NCBI RefSeq assembly: GCF_007678455.1
Contig: NZ_VEEP01000011.1
Coordinates: 62,001-126,000 of the forward strand
Reading direction: 5' to 3'
From: Cytobacillus oceanisediminis 2691
GTDB lineage: Bacteria > Bacillota > Bacilli > Bacillales > Cytobacillaceae
DNA: 64,000 nucleotides
Below, piece after piece: positions 44,022 through 52,606 of the stretch. The notes beneath the pieces are model-generated. The model made no database searches, was not told where the DNA came from, and saw nothing but the letters and a program-made list of their open reading frames with translations. Made by a program: the position numbers and the translations under genes. The first letter of the stretch is position 1. Each line of letters opens with the position of its first letter.

Positions 44022-45487
44022 TGGCAAAGAAAGGTATTCAATCGAAGGACCCTCATGTCCTGAATCTAGCTAAAATCGTCGGTTATGATCCTGTCCGCAA
44101 GTCCGTTCTCTATGAAAAGGAAGATCTTCTTGCCTATGACTGTGACGGTTTCACCATCCATAAGCATCTGCCAAGGGTTGTCGTTTTCCCGAAGAATACA
44201 GCTGAAGTTGCTGCCATCGTTAAATACTGTCATGAAAGTGAACTGCCATTTTTAGCAAGAGGGGCAGGAACGGGTCTGAGCGGAGGAGCAATTCCTTTGA
44301 ACGGAGAGGTAATCATCAGCATGGTCCGGATGAAAAAACTCCTGAGTGTTGATTTTGAAAACAGACGTGCAGTGGTGGAACCAGGATTTGTCAACCTTAA
44401 ACTTACCAACTCCATTTCAGATAAGGGATATTATTATGCTCCGGATCCATCGAGCCAGTATTGCTGTACGATCGGCGGGAATGTGGCCGAGAACGCTGGG
44501 GGAGCGCATTGCCTGAAATATGGTGTTACGACGAACCATATTCTCGGACTTGAGGTTGTCCTGCCAAATGGGGATATTATAGAAATCGGAAAAGATGGTA
44601 TCCCGGATCTGCCGGGCTACGACCTGCTTGGATTATTGACTGGTTCCGAAGGCACATTGGGGATTGTTACAAAAATAACTGTAAGGATATTGAAGAATCC
44701 AGAAGGAAAGCAAACCGTGCTTGCCTACTTTGATAAAGTAGCAGATGGCAGCAAAGCTGTATCAGATATTATTTCAGCTGGAATTGTCCCTGCTGCACTG
44801 GAGATGATGGATCAAACGGCGATTGAAGGCGTGGAGGCAGCCGCTTTTCCTGTAGGGCATCCAAAGGACATAGAGGCTGTGCTCCTGATCGAAGTGGATG
44901 GAATTGCCGCTGGCCTCGATGAACAGATCAACCAGATTCTTGAGGTATGCAATAACAATAATGTCCGCGAAGTAAAAGCAGCCCAGAGTGAACAGGAAAG
45001 AGCAAGATGGTGGGCCAACCGGAAAACGGGTTTTGGAGCGATGGGCGCAATATCACCTGATTATTTAGTACAGGATGGCGTTATCCCAAGAAGCAGGCTC
45101 CCTGAGGTTTTAAAGCGGATCAATGAAATAAGCGAAGAATTTGGGCTGAGGATCGCCAATATCTTTCATGCCGGGGATGGGAACCTGCACCCACTCGTTC
45201 TGTTTGATGCGAGAAAGCCGGGGGAATCCGAAAGAGCGCTGGAAGCCGGAAGCATGTGTCTGAAGGTTTGTGCAGATGTCGGCGGAACGATAACCGGTGA
45301 ACATGGAGTTGGAATAGAGAAAAGGGAAGAAATGCGGTTTGTGTTCAATGACGAGGAAATCCATGCACAAACAGAAATCAGGCAGGTATTCAACCCTAAA
45401 AATCTCTTGAATGCTGGAAAACTCTTTCCATCTCCTGGACGTTGTGTCGAGGTGAAAAAGGAAATTGCCGCGGCTTCATCTCAATAA
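44018..45487 (+). CDS. glcD: glycolate oxidase FAD subunit
   Basis: A 489-residue FAD-linked oxidase. The FAD_binding_4 domain (ARGAGTGLSGGAIPLNGEVI, CTIGGNVAENAGGAHCLKYG) is followed by an FAD-oxidase C-terminal domain (IFHAGDGNLHPLVLFD, GGTITGEHGVGIEKREEM). These fit GlcD of glycolate oxidase, the catalytic subunit that oxidises glycolate to glyoxylate. Two ATGs (44018 and 44021) overlap the glcF stop after GGAGGGTGA. Last gene of the E-F-D-like trio. Confidence 0.92.
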   Translation: MMAKKGIQSKDPHVLNLAKIVGYDPVRKSVLYEKEDLLAYDCDGFTIHKHLPRVVVFPKNTAEVAAIVKYCHESELPFLARGAGTGLSGGAIPLNGEVIISMVRMKKLLSVDFENRRAVVEPGFVNLKLTNSISDKGYYYAPDPSSQYCCTIGGNVAENAGGAHCLKYGVTTNHILGLEVVLPNGDIIEIGKDGIPDLPGYDLLGLLTGSEGTLGIVTKITVRILKNPEGKQTVLAYFDKVADGSKAVSDIISAGIVPAALEMMDQTAIEGVEAAAFPVGHPKDIEAVLLIEVDGIAAGLDEQINQILEVCNNNNVREVKAAQSEQERARWWANRKTGFGAMGAISPDYLVQDGVIPRSRLPEVLKRINEISEEFGLRIANIFHAGDGNLHPLVLFDARKPGESERALEAGSMCLKVCADVGGTITGEHGVGIEKREEMRFVFNDEEIHAQTEIRQVFNPKNLLNAGKLFPSPGRCVEVKKEIAAASSQ

Positions 45488-45572
45488 AAATCAGAATAAT
45501 CAAAAGGGATAAAATATTTGAAATGCAACCGAAATTCATGATATGATTTTTTTAAAGAAATTTTGAAACAGC

Positions 45573-45589
45573 GTTTCGTAATAAGAAAC
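45573..45589. promoter_or_regulatory. GTTTC-N7-GAAAC site before malate synthase
   Basis: GTTTCGTAATAAGAAAC sits about 45 bases before the malate synthase start, preceded by a further GAAAC half-site (45565-45569). Same architecture as the site before the oxidase operon. Confidence 0.55.
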
Positions 45590-45631
45590 AAATACTTATT
45601 AACGAAAAGGTAAAGGGAGGAAAGTATTCGC

Positions 45632-47812
45632 ATGGCAGACTATGTAAAAGCGGGCAACTTACAGGTAGCAGGAGAACTATATGAATTTATCAATTCCGAG
45701 GTTCTTCCGGGAACAGGGGTGGATCAGGAACAGTTCTGGTCCGGATTGGGCAGTCTGGTCCAGGAACTGGCCCCAAGAAACAGGGAGCTTTTGAAGGTCC
45801 GCGACGAAATCCAGGAAAAACTGAATTCATGGCATAGGGAAAACAACGGAGATTTCGATTTTGAAAAATATAAGTCGTTCCTAAATGAAATCGGTTACCT
45901 GGAGCCGGAAACGGAAGATTACCAGGTCACTACAGAAGCTGTTGATGAAGAGGTTGCTTTGCAGGCAGGTCCGCAGCTGGTCGTCCCAGTCAATAACGCA
46001 CGCTATGCGATCAATGCGGCAAATGCACGCTGGGGAAGTCTGTATGATGCGCTTTATGGCACAGATGCCATCAGTGAAGAAAATGGAGCAGAAAAAGGTC
46101 TTGGCTACAATCCGGTACGCGGTGATAAAGTTATCGCTTATGGCAGGGATTTTCTTGACAAGGCTGCCCCATTAGCGGAGGGATCCCATAAAGATGCAGA
46201 GAAATATGCCGTTGTTGATGGAAAGCTGGCTGTTACACTTTCTGGCGGTACCAGAACTGGCTTAAAGGAAGAGGAAAAGCTGGCAGGTTACCAGGGAGAT
46301 GCTGATGCACCAAAGGCTGTATTGCTGAAAAATAACCGTTTGCATTTTGAAATCCAGATCGATCAGGAACATCCGATTGGCAAGACTGATAAAGCCAGGG
46401 TAAAAGATATCCTGCTTGAAGCAGCACTGACAACAATCATGGACTGCGAGGATTCTGTCGCAGCGGTTGATGCTGAGGACAAAGTTGTCGTTTATCGCAG
46501 CTGGCTGGGATTGCAAAAGGGTGATCTTTCCGCGACATTCAACAAGAATGGCCGCAGCATGACCAGGACGATGAATCCTGACCGCCAGTACTCAGCTCCT
46601 AATGGGGAGGAATTTACCCTTAAAGGCCGCTCACTTATGTTCGTTCGCAATGTGGGCCACTTGATGACAAGCAATGCTGTCCTTGATGCCGAAGGAAATG
46701 AAGTTCCAGAAGGTATCCTCGATACGGTCTTTACTAGCTTGATCGCTAAACATTCCGTAATTGGAAATACAAAATACCAGAATTCCTCCAAGGGTTCAGT
46801 CTATATTGTAAAACCTAAAATGCATGGCTCAAGGGAAGTTGCGTTTGCCAATGAGTTGTTCGACCGGACAGAGGATTTAGTCGGTCTTGAACGCAATACT
46901 CTTAAAATCGGAGTAATGGATGAAGAACGCCGTACAAGTCTAAACCTTAAGGCTTGTATCCGTGAAGTGAAAGACAGGGTCGTATTCATCAACACTGGAT
47001 TCCTCGACCGTACTGGCGATGAGATGCATACTTCAATGGAAGCTGGTCCAATGGTCCGCAAAAATGATATGAAATCATCCGTTTGGCTTCAGGCTTATGA
47101 AAAGTCCAATGTTGCAACAGGACTTGATGTTGGTTTCCAAGAACATGCGCAAATCGGTAAAGGGATGTGGGCGATGCCTGATTTGATGGGACCAATGCTT
47201 GAGCAAAAGATTGGCCACTTAAAGGCGGGAGCCAATACTGCATGGGTGCCATCTCCAACAGCTGCGACTTTACACGCGCTTCACTACCATCAGGTGGATG
47301 TATTTGAAGTCCAGGACCAGCTGGCAGGCGAATCAAAGGATTACCGTGATGATATCCTGCAAATCCCTGTCGCTGACAATCCTCAATGGAAGGAAGAGGA
47401 AATCCAGGAAGAGCTGGATAATAACGCACAGGGAATCCTCGGTTATGTGGTCCGCTGGGTGGAGTCAGGAATTGGCTGCTCCAAAGTTCCTGACATCAAT
47501 GATGTAGGATTGATGGAGGACAGGGCAACATTAAGGATTTCCAGCCAGCATATGGCAAACTGGCTTCATCATGGAGTTTGCACTAAAGATCAAGTACTTG
47601 AGACTTTACAACGTATGGCAAAAGTCGTTGACAAGCAAAATGAGCTGGATCCTTCCTACCGCCCAATGGCAGAGGACTTTGACAACTCGGTTGCTTTCCA
47701 GGCCGCATGCGACCTTGTGTTTCGCGGGTTTGAACAGCCAAATGGATATACAGAGCCAATCCTCCATCGCCGCCGGCAGGAAGCTAAAGCAAAGTATGCT
47801 GTGAAAAACTAA
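45632..47812 (+). CDS. glcB: malate synthase G
   Basis: A 726-residue enzyme condensing glyoxylate with acetyl-CoA to malate. The length and motifs are those of isoform [91 protein letters not shown] precedes the ATG. Placed directly after glycolate oxidase genes, it consumes the glyoxylate they make. A GTTTC-N7-GAAAC site lies in its leader. Confidence 0.97.
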   Translation: MADYVKAGNLQVAGELYEFINSEVLPGTGVDQEQFWSGLGSLVQELAPRNRELLKVRDEIQEKLNSWHRENNGDFDFEKYKSFLNEIGYLEPETEDYQVTTEAVDEEVALQAGPQLVVPVNNARYAINAANARWGSLYDALYGTDAISEENGAEKGLGYNPVRGDKVIAYGRDFLDKAAPLAEGSHKDAEKYAVVDGKLAVTLSGGTRTGLKEEEKLAGYQGDADAPKAVLLKNNRLHFEIQIDQEHPIGKTDKARVKDILLEAALTTIMDCEDSVAAVDAEDKVVVYRSWLGLQKGDLSATFNKNGRSMTRTMNPDRQYSAPNGEEFTLKGRSLMFVRNVGHLMTSNAVLDAEGNEVPEGILDTVFTSLIAKHSVIGNTKYQNSSKGSVYIVKPKMHGSREVAFANELFDRTEDLVGLERNTLKIGVMDEERRTSLNLKACIREVKDRVVFINTGFLDRTGDEMHTSMEAGPMVRKNDMKSSVWLQAYEKSNVATGLDVGFQEHAQIGKGMWAMPDLMGPMLEQKIGHLKAGANTAWVPSPTAATLHALHYHQVDVFEVQDQLAGESKDYRDDILQIPVADNPQWKEEEIQEELDNNAQGILGYVVRWVESGIGCSKVPDINDVGLMEDRATLRISSQHMANWLHHGVCTKDQVLETLQRMAKVVDKQNELDPSYRPMAEDFDNSVAFQAACDLVFRGFEQPNGYTEPILHRRRQEAKAKYAVKN

Positions 47813-47887
47813 TCTATTTCAACTGGGGCATTCTATCCAGATAAGAGTGCCCCTGTTCCATATGTAAAAAACAGGTCAAGAAAAATA

Positions 47888-47907
47888 GTTTCTTATTTTA
47901 AATAAAC
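47888..47907. promoter_or_regulatory. weaker GTTTC-type palindrome before the FAH-family gene
   Basis: GTTTCTTATTTTAAATAAAC is an imperfect inverted repeat upstream of the FAH gene. It shares the left half GTTTCTTA with the site at 41303 but the right half is degenerate. Confidence 0.3.
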
Positions 47908-47972
47908 ATGCAATAAACCATAAACTGCATAGATAACTCTAATGAACCTTAGAGTCTGAGAGGAGCAAAAGG

Positions 47973-48752
47973 ATGAAATTCGCTAGATTTACAGTTGATA
48001 CAAAGGAGTATTCAGGTGTCGTTACGGATGAAGGCATCAAGGGCATTTCAGGAGATATGTTGGGTAGCTGGGATTATTCAGGAGAAGTCTTTTCAGCTGA
48101 AGAGGTTAAGTTCCTTGCCCCTCTTGTTCCAAACCAAATAATTGGAATCGGCGCCAATTTTGTTGCGAAAAAGGAGGATCTCCCATCTGAACTTCCGGAG
48201 ATTCCTGTGTTTTTCTTTAAACCTGTATCTTCTGTTATCGGGACTGAAGAAGAAATCATCATACCTGAAGGAACAGAACAAGTTAAATTTGAATCTGAAC
48301 TTGCCGTCGTGATTGGGAAAGAAGCAAGGAATATTTCAGAATCGGAAGTTTTAGACTATGTGTTTGGTTATACGATCGGCAACGATGTCACAGCACCAAG
48401 CTTTTTCCACCAGGATGGACATTGGACAATCGGCAAATCCTTTGATACCTTTACACCACTTGGACCAGTAATCGAAACTGAACTCGACCCTTTCAAAGTA
48501 AATGTAAAGGCAAATTTAAACGGTGTTGAAAAACAAAACAGCCCTGCTGAGTTGATGATCATTCCAATCCGCAAAATGATTTCTTATTTGACAAAGGTCA
48601 TGACGCTTAAACCCGGGGATGTCATCCTTACAGGCAGTCCAGTAGGTGCAGAGCTAGTGGGCTCAGAAGATGTAATTGAGTGTCAGATTGATGAGATAGG
48701 AACGCTTAAGAATGTTTTTACAGCTGTCAAGGAAAAAACAACTGCCAGCTGA
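47973..48752 (+). CDS. fumarylacetoacetate hydrolase family protein
   Basis: A 259-residue FAH-fold enzyme. The metal site is visible as EGTEQVKFESELAVVIGKEA with the E-x-E pair and the Asp in GYTIGNDVTA; also present is KSFDTFTPLGPVI and the late LKPGDVILTGSPVG. Members hydrolyse or decarboxylate 2-oxo acids (e.g. 2-hydroxyhepta-2,4-diene-1,7-dioate isomerases, oxaloacetate decarboxylases, acylpyruvases). Its place beside malate synthase and the IclR gene suggests work on a 2-oxo diacid such as oxaloacetate, but that is inference. TGAGAGGAGCAAAAGG precedes the ATG. Confidence 0.88.
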   Translation: MKFARFTVDTKEYSGVVTDEGIKGISGDMLGSWDYSGEVFSAEEVKFLAPLVPNQIIGIGANFVAKKEDLPSELPEIPVFFFKPVSSVIGTEEEIIIPEGTEQVKFESELAVVIGKEARNISESEVLDYVFGYTIGNDVTAPSFFHQDGHWTIGKSFDTFTPLGPVIETELDPFKVNVKANLNGVEKQNSPAELMIIPIRKMISYLTKVMTLKPGDVILTGSPVGAELVGSEDVIECQIDEIGTLKNVFTAVKEKTTAS

Positions 48753-48800
48753 CAACACCGCAAACTATTCAAGGGGCAGCAGTACATGAGGTGAGGGAAA

Positions 48801-49583
48801 GTGGAAAGGGAAAATGTTGTTAAATCAGTCAGCCGTGCACTTGATATCATCCAGTTGGTCAGTTTGAAAAAGGGCGGATTAGGAGTAACAGAGATTTCAA
48901 AACAAATAGATATTAATAAAAGCTCTGTTTACAGAATACTGTCAACTCTTGCTCAATATGGTTATATTGAACAAGACGAGTCAACAGGCCGTTATAAACT
49001 GGGGTATAAATTTCTGGAAATCAGCTCTAAACTGCTTGATTCAATCGATTTGAGAGCAGAAGCTAGACCATTCCTCCAGGAGCTGGAGAATGAGACTAAT
49101 GAAGTCATCCATCTTGTCGTATATGATCAGGGAGAGGTCGTTTATATTGAGAAACTGGAAGGAACTGAGACATTAAGGATGCATTCAAAGGTTGGAAAGC
49201 GTGCTCCTATGCACTGTACATCCGTAGGAAAAGCGATTCTTGCTTATCAGCCAACTGCCATCGTCCAGGAAATCATTGACCGTAAAGGCCTGCCAATACA
49301 CACAGATAAGACCATTACTGAAAAAAATGTCTTGTTCGAGGAGTTGATCCGGGTAAAAAAAGCGGGATATGCTCTTGACCTTGAAGAGAATGAAAGTGGA
49401 ATCACCTGTATTGCCGTCCCTATTTTCGACCATCTTGGAAAAGTTGTTGCTGCTGTCAGTATTTCAGGACCATCAATCCGGATGACCGAGGAAAGACTTG
49501 AGCAGCTGAAAAAGAAGATGGTCAATGTGGGGCTGAGGATTTCTTCACGACTTGGCTACTCAAAACCAAATCAACTTAATTAA
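48801..49583 (+). CDS. IclR family transcriptional regulator
   Basis: A 260-residue regulator with an N-terminal winged helix (SVSRALDIIQLVSLKKGGLG, then ISKQIDINKSSVYRILSTLA) and a C-terminal GAF-like effector domain (HSKVGKRAPMHCTSVGKAIL, YALDLEENESGITCIAVPIF). IclR/GlxR/AllR relatives respond to glyoxylate, pyruvate and similar small acids, which fits this locus. GAGGTGAGGGAAA precedes the GTG start. It lies 48 bases after the FAH gene, probably cotranscribed. It is the best candidate to bind the GTTTC-N7-GAAAC sites around the cluster. Confidence 0.92.
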   Translation: MERENVVKSVSRALDIIQLVSLKKGGLGVTEISKQIDINKSSVYRILSTLAQYGYIEQDESTGRYKLGYKFLEISSKLLDSIDLRAEARPFLQELENETNEVIHLVVYDQGEVVYIEKLEGTETLRMHSKVGKRAPMHCTSVGKAILAYQPTAIVQEIIDRKGLPIHTDKTITEKNVLFEELIRVKKAGYALDLEENESGITCIAVPIFDHLGKVVAAVSISGPSIRMTEERLEQLKKKMVNVGLRISSRLGYSKPNQLN

Positions 49584-49591
49584 GAAGAGTC

Positions 49592-49630
49592 AAAAAATTT
49601 GTTCGATGTTATATCGGGCAAATTTTTTTG
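49592..49630 (+). terminator. rho-independent terminator
   Basis: AAAAAATTTG and CAAATTTTTTT pair around an inner CGAT/ATCG stem, followed by further T residues, directly after the IclR gene. Confidence 0.75.
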
Positions 49631-49868
49631 TTTTTTTAGATATAAAACCCAACCCGCATTTAACCTGCTGTTCTTTTGAAAAATCATCCATACCATTTAA
49701 CTTCAAAAAATATTTAATCTTTGACAAAACATCTGTTTCCCAGCTTTATATGCAATTGAGACCTGTTAATTTATAAAGGCAAAAAAATCCTTTTATTAAT
49801 ATAATAATCTAAATTTTCTTAAAATTGTTGAAATTCGGACTGGATTGTTTGTATAATAAGAAATAGGT
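49631..49868. other. AT-rich intergenic region, nothing recognised
   Basis: About 240 bases after the IclR terminator with no coding potential or known motif. It probably includes promoter elements for the LctP-type permease. Confidence 0.4.
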
Positions 49869-49920
49869 GTTATATAACATGAATCTTATAGTTATATAAC
49901 AATGTTGCGTGATTCGCAAC
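49869..49920. promoter_or_regulatory. operator cluster upstream of the LctP-family permease
   Basis: GTTATATAAC occurs twice (49869-49878 and 49891-49900), exactly 22 bases apart, two helical turns. GTTGCGTGATTCGCAAC (49904-49920) follows immediately and shares the 17-base 5+7+5 palindrome shape of the other cluster sites. It lies ~50 bases before the GTG start. Confidence 0.6.
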
Positions 49921-49969
49921 AATAGAATTCATTGTTTTTTATTATCAAACAAAAGGGAGATGGTGTTTT

Positions 49970-51754
49970 GTGAGTACTGGATTGTTAGCGTTTTTATCCT
50001 TGCTGCCGATTCTTGCGGTAGGTATTTTTCTGGTCGGACTAAGATGGCCAGCAAGCAAGGCGATGCCAATTTCATATTTGGTGGCCATAGGCCTTGCCTT
50101 GTTCGTATGGAAAGTGCCTGGTGCCAATGTTGGTGCTGCCTCAGTTCATGGGTTGATTGTAGCAGGAAATCTTCTTTACATTATTTTTGGAGCGATCTTG
50201 CTGTTGAACACTTTACAGGAAAGCGGCGGGATAAAAACAATCCGCCAGGGATTCACCGATATTTCAGCGGACAGAAGGATACAGGTTATCATTATTGCCT
50301 GGCTGTTTGGCTCGTTCATTGAAGGCTCCGCAGGATTCGGCACTCCAGCAGCGGTGGCTGTACCTTTACTGGTCGGACTGGGATTTCCGGCTATGGCGGC
50401 GGTAGTGGCCGGTATGGTCATCCAGAGTACCCCAGTCTCGTTTGGTGCAGTTGGGACTCCGATGCTTGTAGGCGTTTTTACAGGATTATCCGCAGACTCA
50501 AGCATCACGAGTGATTTCCTTGGCCTCGTGGATCTCATTGCTGTAAAGGTTGCTCTGCTGCATATGATTGCAGGAACCCTGGTACCATTGTTTGTTGTTG
50601 CCCTGATGACAAGGTATTTCGGGAAAAACAAATCGTTCTCGGAAGGAATCAAAGTCTGGAAATTTGCACTGTTCGCTTCGTTTGCGATGACGATTCCATA
50701 TATAATTGTCGTGAACATCCTAGGACCAGAGTTCCCTTCAATGATTGGCGGCCTGGTTGGATTGGTGATTGTCATTTTTGCCGCTAAAAAAGGATTCCTG
50801 ATGCCATCGAAAGAAGAAGAATGGGATTTTGAAGAAAAATCAAAGTGGGATGCTGAATGGATCGGCAATCTTGAAATCAAGGATGTTACCCATAAAAGCG
50901 GCAGCATGAGCATGTTTCGTGCATGGACACCTTATGTTCTCGTTGGTGTGCTATTGATCCTGACAAGGCTCAATTCCCTTCCGATAGCAGGGTGGTTTAA
51001 AGCATGGACCGTATCATTTGAAGACATATTCGGCTCAGGAATTACATCCAGCTTTCAGCCGTTGTACTTGCCGGGAACCATTTTCATCATCGTCTCCCTG
51101 ATTACCTATTTCCTGCATGGAATGAATGCAAGCGCATACAAAAAAGCATGGTTCCAGTCCGGCAAAACCATGATTTCTGCTTCAACTGCACTTATTTTTA
51201 CCGTGCCAATGGTTCAGGTTTTCCTGAACACCGGTGGCGGGGCTGCGGGATTTGATAAGATGCCGATTGAACTTGCAAATGGGGTGGCTGCCCTGGCAGG
51301 AGATAATTGGCCGCTGTTCTCAACCTTCATTGGAGGTATGGGCGCGTTTATCGCCGGCAGCAACACGGTCAGCAATATGATGTTCTCTTTATTCCAGTAT
51401 AACGTAGGATCAAACATCGGTGTCGATCCTACCTGGATCGTTGCTCTCCAGGCAGTTGGAGGCGCAGCTGGAAACATGATATGTGTGCATAATGTGGTAG
51501 CTGCATCCGCGGTCGTTGGCCTGGTAGGAAAAGAAGGCGCTGTCATCAGGAAAACTCTCTTCCCATTCACATATTACGCATTGCTTACCGGATCGGTTGG
51601 CTACTCAATTGTCTGGTACTCACAAAAAGGAATATTCAACCTCGGTTCCTATATTGCCGTAGCCATCGCCGTTGCCGCGGTATACATCATTGCTACTAAT
51701 AACAGAAGATCTGGTCTCTTATTGCAGGAGACACAGCCAGTGGTTAAACAGTAG
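49970..51754 (+). CDS. LctP-family L-lactate/glycolate permease
   Basis: A 594-residue protein with about 13 or 14 membrane helices of the lactate permease (LctP) family: [20 protein letters not shown], then [40 protein letters not shown] and [20 protein letters not shown]. The family includes L-lactate permease LldP and glycolate permease GlcA; the gene context favours glycolate or both. AAAGGGAGATGGTG precedes the GTG. It closes the two-carbon acid cluster and ends in a strong terminator. Confidence 0.93.
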   Translation: MSTGLLAFLSLLPILAVGIFLVGLRWPASKAMPISYLVAIGLALFVWKVPGANVGAASVHGLIVAGNLLYIIFGAILLLNTLQESGGIKTIRQGFTDISADRRIQVIIIAWLFGSFIEGSAGFGTPAAVAVPLLVGLGFPAMAAVVAGMVIQSTPVSFGAVGTPMLVGVFTGLSADSSITSDFLGLVDLIAVKVALLHMIAGTLVPLFVVALMTRYFGKNKSFSEGIKVWKFALFASFAMTIPYIIVVNILGPEFPSMIGGLVGLVIVIFAAKKGFLMPSKEEEWDFEEKSKWDAEWIGNLEIKDVTHKSGSMSMFRAWTPYVLVGVLLILTRLNSLPIAGWFKAWTVSFEDIFGSGITSSFQPLYLPGTIFIIVSLITYFLHGMNASAYKKAWFQSGKTMISASTALIFTVPMVQVFLNTGGGAAGFDKMPIELANGVAALAGDNWPLFSTFIGGMGAFIAGSNTVSNMMFSLFQYNVGSNIGVDPTWIVALQAVGGAAGNMICVHNVVAASAVVGLVGKEGAVIRKTLFPFTYYALLTGSVGYSIVWYSQKGIFNLGSYIAVAIAVAAVYIIATNNRRSGLLLQETQPVVKQ

Positions 51755-51762
51755 AACTTTAG

Positions 51763-51797
51763 AAAGGGTCTCCATCAAGGTAACGGAGACCCTTTTT
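51763..51797 (+). terminator. rho-independent terminator
   Basis: The stem AAAGGGTCTCC/GGAGACCCTTT with a T tail follows the permease gene. Confidence 0.9.
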
Positions 51798-51853
51798 AGG
51801 ATAGTTTTAACAAAAGTGTCTCCATCAGGAAAAAAAGGGAATAACCAAGGATT

Positions 51854-51889
51854 AATGCACTCAAGCGTTGAGTGCATTATTTTTATCAT
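51854..51889. repeat. 11-bp perfect inverted repeat, possible second terminator
   Basis: AATGCACTCAA and TTGAGTGCATT flank a 3-base loop, followed by ATTTTTAT. It may be a second terminator of the permease gene, or of minus-strand transcription that no longer exists. Confidence 0.55.
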
Positions 51890-51944
51890 TATAAGACAGC
51901 AGACTCCCTCTTCAATCGAGAGAAGTTCATTTAGCCTTGAGATA

Positions 51945-52127
51945 AGGGGAGATGAATGTCGGTTGGCGAGAGCCAAAGCACTAACTGGCATGATATAATT
52001 GGAACATATGTTCCTGTTGGGCAGGGTGAGTTTAGTGCTAGTGAAAAAGGCGTTTAAGTTTCGTATTTTCCCAAACATCCCCCACTTCAAACGGTTCGAA
52101 AGAGCAGTTAAGTGGCGGGTAGTTCAA
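51945..52127 (+). mobile_element. internally deleted IS200/IS605 element, copy 2
   Basis: A left-end-like region with hairpin TTGGCGAGAGCCAA (51963-51976) and a promoter-like TGATATAAT is followed by GTG 52035 starting VLVKKAFKFRIFPN, the usual TnpB N-terminus. After about 14 codons it jumps straight into the right end CCCCCACTTCAAACGG ... GTAGTTCAA (52079-52127), 95% or more identical by eye to copy 1. The body of tnpB is gone, making a MITE-like scrap. The left boundary (51945) is approximate. Confidence 0.75.
51994..52014. promoter_or_regulatory. tnpB promoter with SOS-box-like palindrome
   Basis: TATAAT (51994-51999) is followed at once by GGAACATATGTTCC (52001-52014). The core GAACATATGTTC matches the Bacillus LexA/DinR box pattern GAAC-N4-GTTC. 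It lies in the IS left end, upstream of the tnpB start codon. Confidence 0.45.
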
Positions 52128-52420
52128 GTATTTCAGATGAAAGATATCAGAGAACTGTCTTTCTGATTTCAGATTGACATCCTGTTCTGTAAACCCATGC
52201 GTAACAGAAATGTTTTCATTGATGAACATCTCTTTGAATTTAGCGACATGCTGTTGTGAAAGTTCCAGTGCATGCTCCACCAATATTTTGATTTCTGGAA
52301 CTTCAATGTTCTGCAAAAAATAATGCAGGACACATATTGACGTAGTGTCGCTTAAGTCGTGGCCCATATGAAGGATAAATCGGCTGCTGTCATTTTGATG
52401 GTATTATGATTGCTTTCCAA
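52128..52420 (-). pseudogene. N-terminal remnant of a DUF3231 gene
   Basis: On the minus strand, TTG at 52420 after AAAGGGGGC starts MESNHNTIKMTAADLSFIWA. After a frameshift near 52358 the other frame reads LSDTTSICVLHYFLQNIEVP, then EHALELSQQHVAKFKEMF, GFTEQDVNL and FSDIFHLKYL. These are the family's T-A-A-E-L-x-x-L-W, C-V-L-x-Y-F-L and G-F-T-x-x-D-V motifs. The frame stops being DUF3231 exactly at the IS right end (52127). The corresponding C-terminal end is found 20 kb away at 31897-32052, next to IS copy 1. Confidence 0.78.
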
Positions 52421-52606
52421 GATTCCGCCCCCTTTCATTCAAGAAGTACTATTCCCAATACAAATCATAAATATAACGATGAACACTAATTAAATGATAC
52501 ATAATTCAAGGGATAAATCCTAAATTTAAATACGATTCATAAATGGTTTTATTGCTCCTTAAAGAGGGAAAAACAAGGAGGAGTATATTGCATTGTGAGG
52601 TAGATT

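Noticed and set aside
51672-52090. Open frames on both strands across the permease end and IS copy 2
   Set aside because: They overlap terminators and the IS relic, show no family pattern, and lack binding sites.
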